A DNA stretch of 64,000 bases, from positions 124,001-188,000 of the forward strand of contig NZ_CP036523.1 in the NCBI RefSeq assembly GCF_008151785.1. The letters run 5' to 3'. The DNA is from Peptacetobacter hiranonis (GTDB lineage: Bacteria > Bacillota > Clostridia > Peptostreptococcales > Peptostreptococcaceae). The notes under the pieces are model-generated. The model ran no database searches. It worked only from the letters and a program-made list of their open reading frames with translations, and had not been told where the DNA came from. Both the position numbers and the translations under genes were made by a program. How positions within the stretch are numbered: the stretch's first letter is position 1; each line of letters opens with the position of its first letter. This document shows, piece by piece, positions 57,251 through 64,000 of this stretch.

Positions 57251-57284
57251 TAAAAAAGGCTGAGTAAAAACACAGCCTTTTTCT
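57251..57284 (-). terminator. Terminator after array pseudogene A'
   Basis: AAAAAGGCTG pairs with CAGCCTTTTT around AGTAAAAACA; T-rich on the minus strand. Confidence 0.7.
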
Positions 57285-57301
57285 AGAATTAGATACTCAA
57301 A

Positions 57302-57670
57302 TTAATTTAATTCATTTAGTAGATTACTAAGAGCGAACTCAATAAAATCAATTAAGTCCTCAAACTGTAAAACATGTTTGCGTTCAAGAAAATCATCTTC
57401 AAACCATTCTAACCGATTATAAATATGTTCTTCATCTTCATTATCACAATCAAGAAGATTCTGAAGTTCTTTAGCTTCGATTAACATATAGTCATACCAA
57501 ACAGCGTACTCATCGAAGATACAATCAATAATATCCTCAAGAATTTCATCTTCAGAAAGTTATTCAAGAATACGATCTCTTAGAGGAAAATCACCTCTGT
57601 TGTGCTCTTTAGAAAAGTCTTCTATAGATTTAATAAGTTCACTAAGTTTTTCTATTACATTTTTATTCAT
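57302..57670 (-). pseudogene. Array pseudogene A': copy of A with a nonsense codon
   Basis: Same length and start as A (ATG at 57670, AAAGGAGGC upstream), about 95 percent identical, but codon 37 is TAA (plus 57560-57562) where A has GAA for Glu37. Downstream residues stay in frame and conserved, so the mutation is recent. A restart at Met62 would give 61 residues but has no ribosome site. First gene of the array in transcription order. Confidence 0.8.
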
Positions 57671-57684
57671 AAAAATGCCTCCTT

Positions 57685-57785
57685 TTATTATTATTTATAT
57701 AGTTAATTATTAATTATGTACATTGAAAATATATTGTAGAAAAATACTTTCAAATTTATGTTTGATTTTTGTAGTATAAATATAA
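57685..57785 (-). repeat. Type-1 upstream block, copy before A'
   Basis: Nearly identical to 55245-55345 and 56510-56605. Beyond it (57790-58205) the repeat similarity ends. Confidence 0.7.
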
Positions 57786-57789
57786 AAAA

Positions 57790-58205
57790 CTAACTAAAAA
57801 ATAATTTCTAATGATGTCTTAATATAATATATTGAAATGATAAGTTTCTTTGTAGGAAAATCGTTCTAACTGTATAATAAATAGTAAAAATATATAATTT
57901 TGATGGAATGAAAATGGCAAAAAATGAGAAAAATCGAAAAAAAAATAAGAAATATATGCTATAAATTAACCTAAAGAGTTTTTGTAGTTTTTTGATTCTA
58001 ACTTATGTTAAATTTTTTGCGGTTTTTTGTGTTTTTTTTGTAAAATTGCGATTAAAAAGTGTAAAAAAATTAGTAGAAAAAAATATTGAAAAAGATACTT
58101 TTCTGAGTTATGTTGTTTTGAACAAGGGTATAAATAAAAAAATAAGCAAAAAAGTTATAAAATTGGTATAATAGATAGGCGTGGAAAAAGATGAGAGGTG
58201 AGTAA
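57790..58205. other. Intergenic region between the array and walJ
   Basis: About 415 bases of very AT-rich DNA with poly-T runs (58020-58045) and no reading frame of note. It ends with the walJ promoter, an extended -10 TGGTATAAT (58164-58172), and the ribosome site GAGAGGTG. Confidence 0.5.
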
Positions 58206-59009
58206 ATGATAAAATATTGTTCAGTTGGCAGCGGAAGTTGTGGTAACTGTCATTTTGTTGGATATAAAGATACAAATATTTTAATAGATGCAGGACTTAG
58301 TGGAAAGAGAATAACGGATGGGATAAAGGATATTGGAGAAAATCCAGACAACCTAAAAGGAATATTTATCACACATGAACATATAGATCATATTCGTGGG
58401 GCAGGAATAGTTTCAAGAAAATTTAATATACCTATATTTGCAAATGTGGAAACATGGAGAGCTATGAAGGACAAGCTTGGAAAGATAGAGAGCAGCAATA
58501 TGGTAGTATTTGAAAATGATAAAAACTATGCTATCGGGGATATAATAATAAGACCTTTTTCAATAGAGCACGATGCTGCAAACCCTGTTGGCTACAATCT
58601 TTGTGCAAAGGGTGGAAGTGAAAAAATGTCGATAGCTACAGATATAGGGACAATAACTGAAAATGTTAGAAAAAATCTTTATAAGTCTAAATTAGTTGTC
58701 CTTGAGTCTAATTACGATAAGAATATGCTTTTAGCAGGTTCGTATTCTTATGCGTTAAAGAGAAGGGTAATGTCTGAGGTAGGACATCTTTCTAATGATG
58801 AGGCAGGAAAATTCTGTGTGGACTTAATAAAGAATGGAACGGAGAGAATTCTTTTAGCACACTTGAGTAAAGAGAATAACTTCCCTGAATTGGCTTATGA
58901 AACGTCAAAGGGAATACTTACACAGAATAATTTTATCGTTGGACAGGATATAAAATTGGATGTACTTTTAAGAAATGATATTTCTGATGTGTACAAGGTA
59001 AATCCTTAA
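58206..59009 (+). CDS. walJ: Metallo-hydrolase WalJ/YycJ
   Basis: 267 residues, metallo-beta-lactamase fold. Metal ligands lie in FITHEHIDHIRGA (about 54-66), IEHDAANP and ATDIGTIT; the C-terminal HLSKENN is family-typical. WalJ is tied to cell-wall and replication coordination in Gram-positives and lies just before rlmH in Bacillus too. No walKR operon is visible here. Confidence 0.9.
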   Translation: MIKYCSVGSGSCGNCHFVGYKDTNILIDAGLSGKRITDGIKDIGENPDNLKGIFITHEHIDHIRGAGIVSRKFNIPIFANVETWRAMKDKLGKIESSNMVVFENDKNYAIGDIIIRPFSIEHDAANPVGYNLCAKGGSEKMSIATDIGTITENVRKNLYKSKLVVLESNYDKNMLLAGSYSYALKRRVMSEVGHLSNDEAGKFCVDLIKNGTERILLAHLSKENNFPELAYETSKGILTQNNFIVGQDIKLDVLLRNDISDVYKVNP

Positions 59010-59029
59010 TTTAAAAGGAAGGTAATAGT

Positions 59030-59509
59030 ATGAATATAAATGTAATCGGAGTAGGAAAGATTAAAGAAAAATATTTAAAGCTAGGGATAGATGAGTTTAA
59101 AAAGAGATTATCAAAATACTGTAAGCTAGATATAATCGAGCTTGATGACGAAAAAGCTCCAGAAAAACTTAGCGAAAAAGAGATGATAATGGTTAAGGAA
59201 AAAGAGGGTAAAAAGATACTTTCTAAGATAAAAGACACTAGCTACGTAATTGCACTTGCAATAGATGGTAAAAATCTATCTTCTGAGGAACTTGCTGATA
59301 AGATGAGTGATTTAGCAGTTAGAGGAAACAGCAATATTACTTTTGTAATAGGTGGATCACTTGGGCTTTCTGATGAGGTGCTAGATAGAGCAGATTATAA
59401 GTTATCTTTTTCTAAGATGACATTCCCACACCAGCTTATGAGATTGATTCTTTTGGAGCAGGTGTATAGAGCGTATAGAATAAATAATAATGAACCGTAT
59501 CACAAGTAA
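59030..59509 (+). CDS. rlmH: 23S rRNA (pseudouridine-1915-N3)-methyltransferase RlmH
   Basis: 159 residues, SPOUT-knot methyltransferase: [17 protein letters not shown] and [20 protein letters not shown], ending NNEPYHK. It methylates Psi1915 in helix 69 of 23S rRNA. The last 19 bases plus one are the attachment-site sequence described separately; in staphylococci the equivalent 3' end (EAYHK codons of orfX) is the SCC integration site. The gene is intact. Confidence 0.95.
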   Translation: MNINVIGVGKIKEKYLKLGIDEFKKRLSKYCKLDIIELDDEKAPEKLSEKEMIMVKEKEGKKILSKIKDTSYVIALAIDGKNLSSEELADKMSDLAVRGNSNITFVIGGSLGLSDEVLDRADYKLSFSKMTFPHQLMRLILLEQVYRAYRINNNEPYHK

Positions 59510-59510
59510 G
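59492..59510 (+). repeat. 19-bp direct repeat at the rlmH 3' end (att-like, left)
   Basis: GAACCGTATCACAAGTAAG covers the last codons and stop of rlmH and is repeated exactly at 60622-60640. Position and content match the SCC-type attachment site. Confidence 0.8.
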
Positions 59511-59661
59511 GTAGCGCGGATGATAAGAGTAAAAATTTAGATATATAATTTAGATCTTAGTTATACTTAAAAAATAATTAGTACGATAATATATGTATAG
59601 ATAATATCGATAAAAGTATATTACTAAAAATTATAATTGTTAGTATGAGGAGTGATTATAC

Positions 59662-60531
59662 ATGGATATGCTTACCAATTTCAATAAAGTTATGGAGTAT
59701 ATAGAAATGCATTTAGAAGAAGAAATAGACTTTAATATGGTTTCAAAGATTGCAGGAGTATCTGAGTATCATTTTAGAAAGATGTTTTCGTATCTTTCAG
59801 GTATGACACTTTCGAGCTATATAAGAAAAAGAAGGCTATCTAAAGCAAGTTTTGATTTAATGCAAAAAGATATAAAAATAATTGATATAGCTATAAAATA
59901 TGGATATGATTCAGCAGATGGATTTAGTAGGGCATTTAAAGAATGGTTTGGTGTGAATCCTTCAGAGATTAAAGATGCTAAGAATCTTAAAGTATTTCCT
60001 TGTATGACTTTTCAATTAACTATTAAAGGAGGAAGTAATATGAATTATCGTATTGAAAAAAAAGAAGCTTTTAAATTAGTAGGAGTTAAAGGTCAAGTTC
60101 CTATTGTGTTTGAAGGTATAAATCAAGAAATAATGAAAATAGCACAAAGTATAACAGAAGAACAAAGAAAATTATTACAATCATATAGAAATGAAGATGT
60201 TAAAACTGTTGTTAACGCTTCATTTGATTTTGATGATAAAAGGTATGAAGAAAAAGGTAACTTAAATCACTTAATTGGATCTATAACTACTCTAGATATA
60301 GATTTTGGTGAATTTGATGTTGTAGAAGTTCCTGCTTGTACTTGGGCAATTTTTTCTTGTAAAGGACCATTTCCAACTGTATTTCAAGATACATGGGGAA
60401 AAATTTTATCTGAATGGTTGCCATCTTCAAATTATGAATTAATAAACGTTCCAGAAATATCTTTCAATAGAGATATGTCAGATATGCAAAATGTTTATAG
60501 CGAAATTTGGATTGGGGTAAAAGAAAAGTAA
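59662..60531 (+). CDS. AraC-family regulator with GyrI-like effector domain
   Basis: 289 residues: two AraC helix-turn-helix motifs (about 8-108; VSKIAGVSEYHFRKMFSYL and IAIKYGYDSADGFSRAFKEW) and a GyrI-like/AraC_E_bind domain (about 128-289), the Rob/SoxS-type small-molecule sensor. All nine Gln codons are CAA, while core genes here nearly always use CAG (mnmG about 21 of 22), showing recent transfer. It is the only gene between the two rlmH-end repeats. Target genes unknown. Confidence 0.85.
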   Translation: MDMLTNFNKVMEYIEMHLEEEIDFNMVSKIAGVSEYHFRKMFSYLSGMTLSSYIRKRRLSKASFDLMQKDIKIIDIAIKYGYDSADGFSRAFKEWFGVNPSEIKDAKNLKVFPCMTFQLTIKGGSNMNYRIEKKEAFKLVGVKGQVPIVFEGINQEIMKIAQSITEEQRKLLQSYRNEDVKTVVNASFDFDDKRYEEKGNLNHLIGSITTLDIDFGEFDVVEVPACTWAIFSCKGPFPTVFQDTWGKILSEWLPSSNYELINVPEISFNRDMSDMQNVYSEIWIGVKEK

Positions 60532-60563
60532 TTAGAACTGAAATTTTATTCTATATCACAGTT

Positions 60564-60596
60564 AAAGGTACCTTGAATAATTTAAGGTGCCTTTTG
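60564..60596 (+). terminator. Terminator after the AraC gene
   Basis: AAGGTACCTT (60565-60574) pairs with AAGGTGCCTT (60584-60593), then T's. Confidence 0.75.
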
Positions 60597-60621
60597 ATAC
60601 TTATTTAGAATAACTATTAAG

Positions 60622-60640
60622 GAACCGTATCACAAGTAAG
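60622..60640 (+). repeat. 19-bp direct repeat (att-like, second copy)
   Basis: Exact copy of 59492-59510. It marks the right end of the AraC segment and probably the left end of the tetracycline-resistance segment. Confidence 0.8.
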
Positions 60641-60964
60641 TGCGAACTTTACCAAAATTGGATATATAAATGAAAGGTAGGTCTGCTTTAATTCTGCAAT
60701 GAAACTCACAAAAATCTAAAATTTGAATTTTTGTAGGTTATTGTAGTTTTATTCATAGGTTCTTCGTTTTTCACCTATTTCAGCAAATTAGAATTTGTTT
60801 TTTCTAATCTATAGTATTGAAAGAAATTGTAAAACATTCCACAAATATATTTTTTATATTCATTTCAGATTTAGGTTAAAGTTAGTAGTTATTCTTTTGT
60901 GTATATAAGTTATTTGAAGTAATAAAGTTTCAATTGAATTTGGATAAATATGAATATAAAAGTA
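60641..60964. other. Gene-free region upstream of the tet(P) promoter
   Basis: About 320 bases with no convincing gene. Several hairpins, for example ACAAAAAT/ATTTTTGT around 60708-60736 and AATAGGTGAAAA-type pairing near 60755-60780. Possibly the end of an imported element. Confidence 0.45.
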
Positions 60965-60993
60965 TTGAAAAAAAATAAAAGTTTATATATAAT
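60965..60993 (+). promoter_or_regulatory. tet(P) operon promoter
   Basis: TTGAAA (60965-60970), 17 bases, TATAAT (60988-60993). Transcription would begin near 61000, about 530 bases before tetA(P), agreeing with the distal promoter I recall for the Clostridium perfringens tet(P) operon. Confidence 0.8.
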
Positions 60994-61047
60994 GTAATTA
61001 TACTAAAATATAAACATGAAAAATATAAATGTAAAGGAGATGTAAAT

Positions 61048-61074
61048 ATGCGCAAAGAGGTAGTTTTTAACTAA
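61048..61074 (+). CDS. Leader peptide in the tet(P) leader
   Basis: Eight codons, MRKEVVFN then TAA, with a strong AAAGGAGATG seven bases before the ATG. Such a well-placed short frame in a resistance-gene leader suggests control by ribosome position. Confidence 0.55.
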   Translation: MRKEVVFN

Positions 61075-61250
61075 ACTAACTGAATAAGGATTATTTTAAA
61101 AAGTATATGAAAAAAATCTTGGATAACTCAAGGTTTATTTGTGGTAGAAACAATTATTAATAATATTGATATTACCATGTCTATTTGTGTACTCTAAAAA
61201 TAATCAGTATTATAATGAGCATATTACATCTTTATTTGAAGAATAGGAAA

Positions 61251-61276
61251 ACTGTGTTCTAAACACGGTATTTTTA
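61251..61276 (+). terminator. First attenuator-like hairpin in the tet(P) leader
   Basis: ACTGTGTT (61251-61258) pairs with AACACGGT (61262-61269) with one wobble, followed by ATTTTTAT. Confidence 0.5.
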
Positions 61277-61396
61277 TGCCTATTTTTACTATATTTATAG
61301 ATATGATATAAGACTTTAATTTGCATAGCTTAATCATAAGTTATATAAATTAAAGTTGTATATTTCATGTTTATATTTAGGTTATATAATTATGAG

Positions 61397-61432
61397 GCTG
61401 TAAGTGAATTATGTTCACTTACAGCTTTTTTT
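61397..61432 (+). terminator. Intrinsic terminator/attenuator before tetA(P)
   Basis: GCTGTAAGTGAA (61397-61408) and TTCACTTACAGC (61414-61425) form a perfect 12-bp stem with a 5-base loop, then T7. It lies between the promoter and tetA(P), so read-through is needed for expression. Confidence 0.88.
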
Positions 61433-61451
61433 ATTTAAGGAGATTATTTTG

Positions 61452-61535
61452 ATGATTTATATATTTAAATATGAAGATTATGAAAAACAAATAAATTTTT
61501 TTAAAAATACTAGGATGGTGATTATTAATGGTTAA
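61452..61535 (+). CDS. Short frame overlapping the tetA(P) start
   Basis: 27 residues (MIYIFKYEDYEKQINFFKNT to the end), with TAAGGAGAT upstream and its stop 8 bases inside tetA(P). It could couple translation to tetA(P), whose own ribosome site is weak. Whether the peptide matters is unknown. Confidence 0.45.
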   Translation: MIYIFKYEDYEKQINFFKNTRMVIING

Positions 61536-62790
61536 TAAACTTTCAGCATATAAAACTTATTTATTATTTTCAGCTATTACAGCAATGTGTTTTTCACTAG
61601 TAGCTACAGTTATGATAGTGTATCACATTGAAACGGTGCATTTAAATCCACTTCAGCTTATACTTGTTGGAACTACTTTAGAAGTAGCATGCTTTATATT
61701 TGAAATTCCTACAGGAATAGTTGCAGATGTGTACAGTCGTAAACTATCTATTGTTATTGGTGTAGTTTTAACAGGAGTGGGATTTATTTTAGAAGGTTCT
61801 ATTTCTAGTTTCGTTTTCGTACTTGTAGCACAGATTGTATGGGGATTAGGTTCTACTTTTATTAGTGGATCTGTTGAAGCTTGGATTGCAGAAGAAGAGA
61901 AAGATAAAGATTTGGATAAAATTTATATAAAGGGAGCACAAGCAGGACAGATAGGATCGGTTATTGGAATAGTACTAAGCACTGTAATAGCTAATTTATC
62001 TGTAAGACTACCTATTATAGTTAGTGGAGTCTTATTTATAATTCTTGCATTATTTTTATGGTTATATATGCCAGAAAATAATTTTAAATCATCTGCTCCA
62101 GAGGATTTAAATACTTTTAAAAAGATGGGATATACCTTTAAATCTGGTCTTAAATTTATAAAAAATAAACCTATAATTATAATTTTGCTTTCAGTAACTT
62201 TATTTTATGGATTATCCAGTGAAGGTTATGATAGACTTTCTAATATGCATTTTTTACAAGATACTATGCTTCCTAAACTTGGAAACCTTAAACCAGTGAC
62301 TTGGTTCGGAATTTTTGGAATTGCAGGAATGATATTGAGTGCTATAGTAATGCATTTTATGGAAAAGAAGCTTAAGGATGATGATAAGAATAAAAATGGA
62401 AAGCTGTTATTATGTATAAATATATTTTATATATCATTTATGTTCATATTTGCTATTACAAAAAGATTTAACTTAATGCTAATAGCTTATTTAGCGACAA
62501 GTACCTTTAGAACTATAAATGAACCTATATTTAGTGCATGGCTTAATGGACATATAGATGACAAGGCCAGATCTACTGTACTTTCTATAAATGGACAAAT
62601 AAATTCCTTAGGTCAAATTTTAGGTGGACCAATTATAGGAATCATAGCTACAAATATTTCAGTGAGTATGGGTATAGCATGTACTTCGTTATTAGTAACA
62701 CCGGTATTAGTGTTATATATTGTTGCTATGATAATGGATAAAAAGGTGGTTGATAGAGTTGGAGGTATTGATTATGAAGAAAATAATTAA
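61528..62790 (+). CDS. tetA(P): Tetracycline efflux protein TetA(P)
   Basis: 420 residues, major facilitator with about 12 membrane helices; the cytoplasmic loop after helix 2 has GIVADVYSRKLS (about 61-72). Length, sequence and the 17-base overlap with the following gene match tetA(P) of Clostridium perfringens as I know it. It pumps out tetracycline. Part of a segment located next to an integration-site repeat, so acquired. Downstream of a strong attenuator. Confidence 0.92.
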   Translation: MVNKLSAYKTYLLFSAITAMCFSLVATVMIVYHIETVHLNPLQLILVGTTLEVACFIFEIPTGIVADVYSRKLSIVIGVVLTGVGFILEGSISSFVFVLVAQIVWGLGSTFISGSVEAWIAEEEKDKDLDKIYIKGAQAGQIGSVIGIVLSTVIANLSVRLPIIVSGVLFIILALFLWLYMPENNFKSSAPEDLNTFKKMGYTFKSGLKFIKNKPIIIILLSVTLFYGLSSEGYDRLSNMHFLQDTMLPKLGNLKPVTWFGIFGIAGMILSAIVMHFMEKKLKDDDKNKNGKLLLCINIFYISFMFIFAITKRFNLMLIAYLATSTFRTINEPIFSAWLNGHIDDKARSTVLSINGQINSLGQILGGPIIGIIATNISVSMGIACTSLLVTPVLVLYIVAMIMDKKVVDRVGGIDYEENN

Positions 62791-64000
62791 TATAGGAATC
62801 GTAGCACACGTGGATGCAGGAAAAACAACTATAACAGAAAACTTATTATATTATAGTGGAGCTATAAAATCAGTTGGAAGAGTTGATTTAGGCAATACAC
62901 AGACGGATTCTATGGAGCTTGAGCGTAAGAGAGGGATTACCATTAAATCATCAACCATATCTTTTAATTGGAATAATGTCAAGGTTAATATTGTTGATAC
63001 TCCAGGACATGTGGATTTTATTTCGGAAGTTGAACGTTCATTAAGTGTTTTAGATGGAGCGATACTAGTTATATCAGGAGTAGAGGGTATTCAGTCACAA
63101 ACAAGAATATTATTTGAGACATTAAAGGAGTTAAACATTCCAACAATAATTTTTGTAAATAAGCTAGATAGAATTGGGGCAAATTTCAATAAAGTATTTG
63201 AAGATATAAAGAAGAATATGTCCAATAAAGTAGTTAGATTACAAGAAGTATATGATGTAGGAAGCAAAGCTGTTTATATAAAAAAACTATTTGATACATG
63301 CATGATAAATGATGATGCTATTGATGTTTTATCAGACTTAGACGAAGCATTTTTAGAAAGATATATTGGTGGAATAGAACCTGATAAAGAAGAAATACAA
63401 GAAAAGCTTTCATTATATGCAAGTGAAGGAAGTCTATATCCAGTATTTTGTGGTGCGGCAGCAATTGGACTTGGAGTTGAAGACTTATTAGATGGAATTT
63501 GTAGTTATTTTCCATTTGCAGGTGATGATTGTGAAAGTGATTTATCTGGAGTAGTATTTAAAATCGAAAGAACAAGTAAAAATGAAAAGAAGGTTTATGT
63601 AAGATTATTTGGAGGAAAAATATCTGTAAGAGATAAAATTCAAGTACCTAATAAGGAGATAGCAGAAAAAGTAAAGAAAATTAATAGGTTAGAAAATGGG
63701 GGAGTTGTTGAAGCACAGAGGATAGAAGCAGGGGATATAGGTATTTTATATGGACTTACAAGTTTCCAAGTGGGAGATGTTATTGGAATTTCAAATGATA
63801 AAATTAAAAATATATCTATAGCTAAACCAGCATTAAAAACAACAATTTCTGCAATTGATAAAGAAAAAAATCCAGAGCTATTTAAAGCATTAACATTACT
63901 TGCAGAGGAAGATCCACTACTAGAATTAGAGATGAATGACATAGATAAAGAAATTTATGTCAACTTATTCGGTGAAGTTCAAATGGAAATACTAAGTTCC
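62774..64000 (+). CDS. tetB(P): Tetracycline ribosomal protection protein TetB(P), partial
   Basis: The first 409 codons are present; the frame is open to the window end. EF-G-like GTPase: G1 AHVDAGKTT (about 10-18), G2 RGITIKS, G3 DTPGHVD, G4 NKLDR. It would dislodge tetracycline from the ribosome. The ATG lies 17 bases before the tetA(P) stop with GGAGGTATTG as ribosome site inside tetA(P), the known tet(P) overlap. I see no frameshift in the visible part. Confidence 0.93.
   Translation, partial: MKKIINIGIVAHVDAGKTTITENLLYYSGAIKSVGRVDLGNTQTDSMELERKRGITIKSSTISFNWNNVKVNIVDTPGHVDFISEVERSLSVLDGAILVISGVEGIQSQTRILFETLKELNIPTIIFVNKLDRIGANFNKVFEDIKKNMSNKVVRLQEVYDVGSKAVYIKKLFDTCMINDDAIDVLSDLDEAFLERYIGGIEPDKEEIQEKLSLYASEGSLYPVFCGAAAIGLGVEDLLDGICSYFPFAGDDCESDLSGVVFKIERTSKNEKKVYVRLFGGKISVRDKIQVPNKEIAEKVKKINRLENGGVVEAQRIEAGDIGILYGLTSFQVGDVIGISNDKIKNISIAKPALKTTISAIDKEKNPELFKALTLLAEEDPLLELEMNDIDKEIYVNLFGEVQMEILSS

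Noticed and set aside
62804-62818. CACGTG core in tetB(P) as a parS site
   Set aside because: It encodes the conserved HVD of the GTPase G1 region, and the flanks do not match the parS palindrome.

Overview
The window is AT-rich DNA from a low-GC Gram-positive anaerobe of the class Clostridia. The best fit is Peptostreptococcaceae, probably a Peptostreptococcus-like genome. Evidence: the core order dnaA-dnaN-rlbA-recF-gyrB-gyrA is followed on the same strand by an rsbV-rsbW-sigB operon, the layout I know from Clostridioides difficile; rpmH-rnpA-yidD-yidC-jag-mnmE-mnmG-rsmG-noc run away on the other side of the origin; and an HgdB-type iron-sulfur protein and selenium-linked small proteins are present. 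Core genes strongly prefer CAG over CAA for glutamine. Genus assignment is inference.

Layout. 1-2.7 kb (minus): sigB stress operon, two small envelope-type proteins and a DUF3343 protein. 2.7-6.4 kb: double-cubane-type reductase divergent from an Xaa-Pro dipeptidyl peptidase. 6.5-15.2 kb (minus): gyrA, gyrB, recF, rlbA, dnaN, dnaA, with DnaA-box clusters on both sides of dnaA (bipartite oriC at 13.6-13.9 and 15.2-15.7 kb). 15.9-26.5 kb (plus): rpmH to noc, then metY-metA, then parB; the parA/soj gene normally beside parB is absent. 26.5-31.2 kb: a minus-strand sRNA candidate, a GerMN lipoprotein, YedF, a MerR regulator, DUF3343, DUF951 and an aminotransferase. 31.3-32.7 kb: an IS3-family element sitting in what looks like a bidirectional terminator. 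32.8-38.3 kb: a peptide-use cluster (XRE-cupin regulator, dipeptide epimerase, DUF819 membrane protein, S15 hydrolase split by a one-base frameshift at an A7 run). 38.5-44.6 kb: rpsF-ssb-rpsR, yybS-gdpP-rplI-dnaB. 44.8-46.2 kb: four tRNAs, then a second-type S4 gene preceded by two promoters with Fur-like boxes and a structured leader. 46.3-51.0 kb: metallo-hydrolase, membrane-anchored erythromycin-esterase homologue, membrane XRE regulator, DnaI/DnaD-type helicase-loading pair. 51.2-54.8 kb: small membrane proteins, one a pseudogene, and an AgrC/AgrA-like two-component system without agrBD.

54.8-57.7 kb is the most unusual part: five tandem genes for small, very acidic, mutually related helical proteins of no family I recognise, each with its own terminator and one of two upstream blocks; one copy is killed by a nonsense codon. 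58.2-59.5 kb: walJ and rlmH. The 3' end of rlmH (19 bp) is repeated 1.1 kb downstream, bracketing an AraC/GyrI-type gene with foreign codon use. This is the signature of integration at the SCC-type attachment site. Beyond the second repeat lies a tetA(P)-tetB(P) tetracycline-resistance operon with its long attenuated leader; tetB(P) runs off the window.
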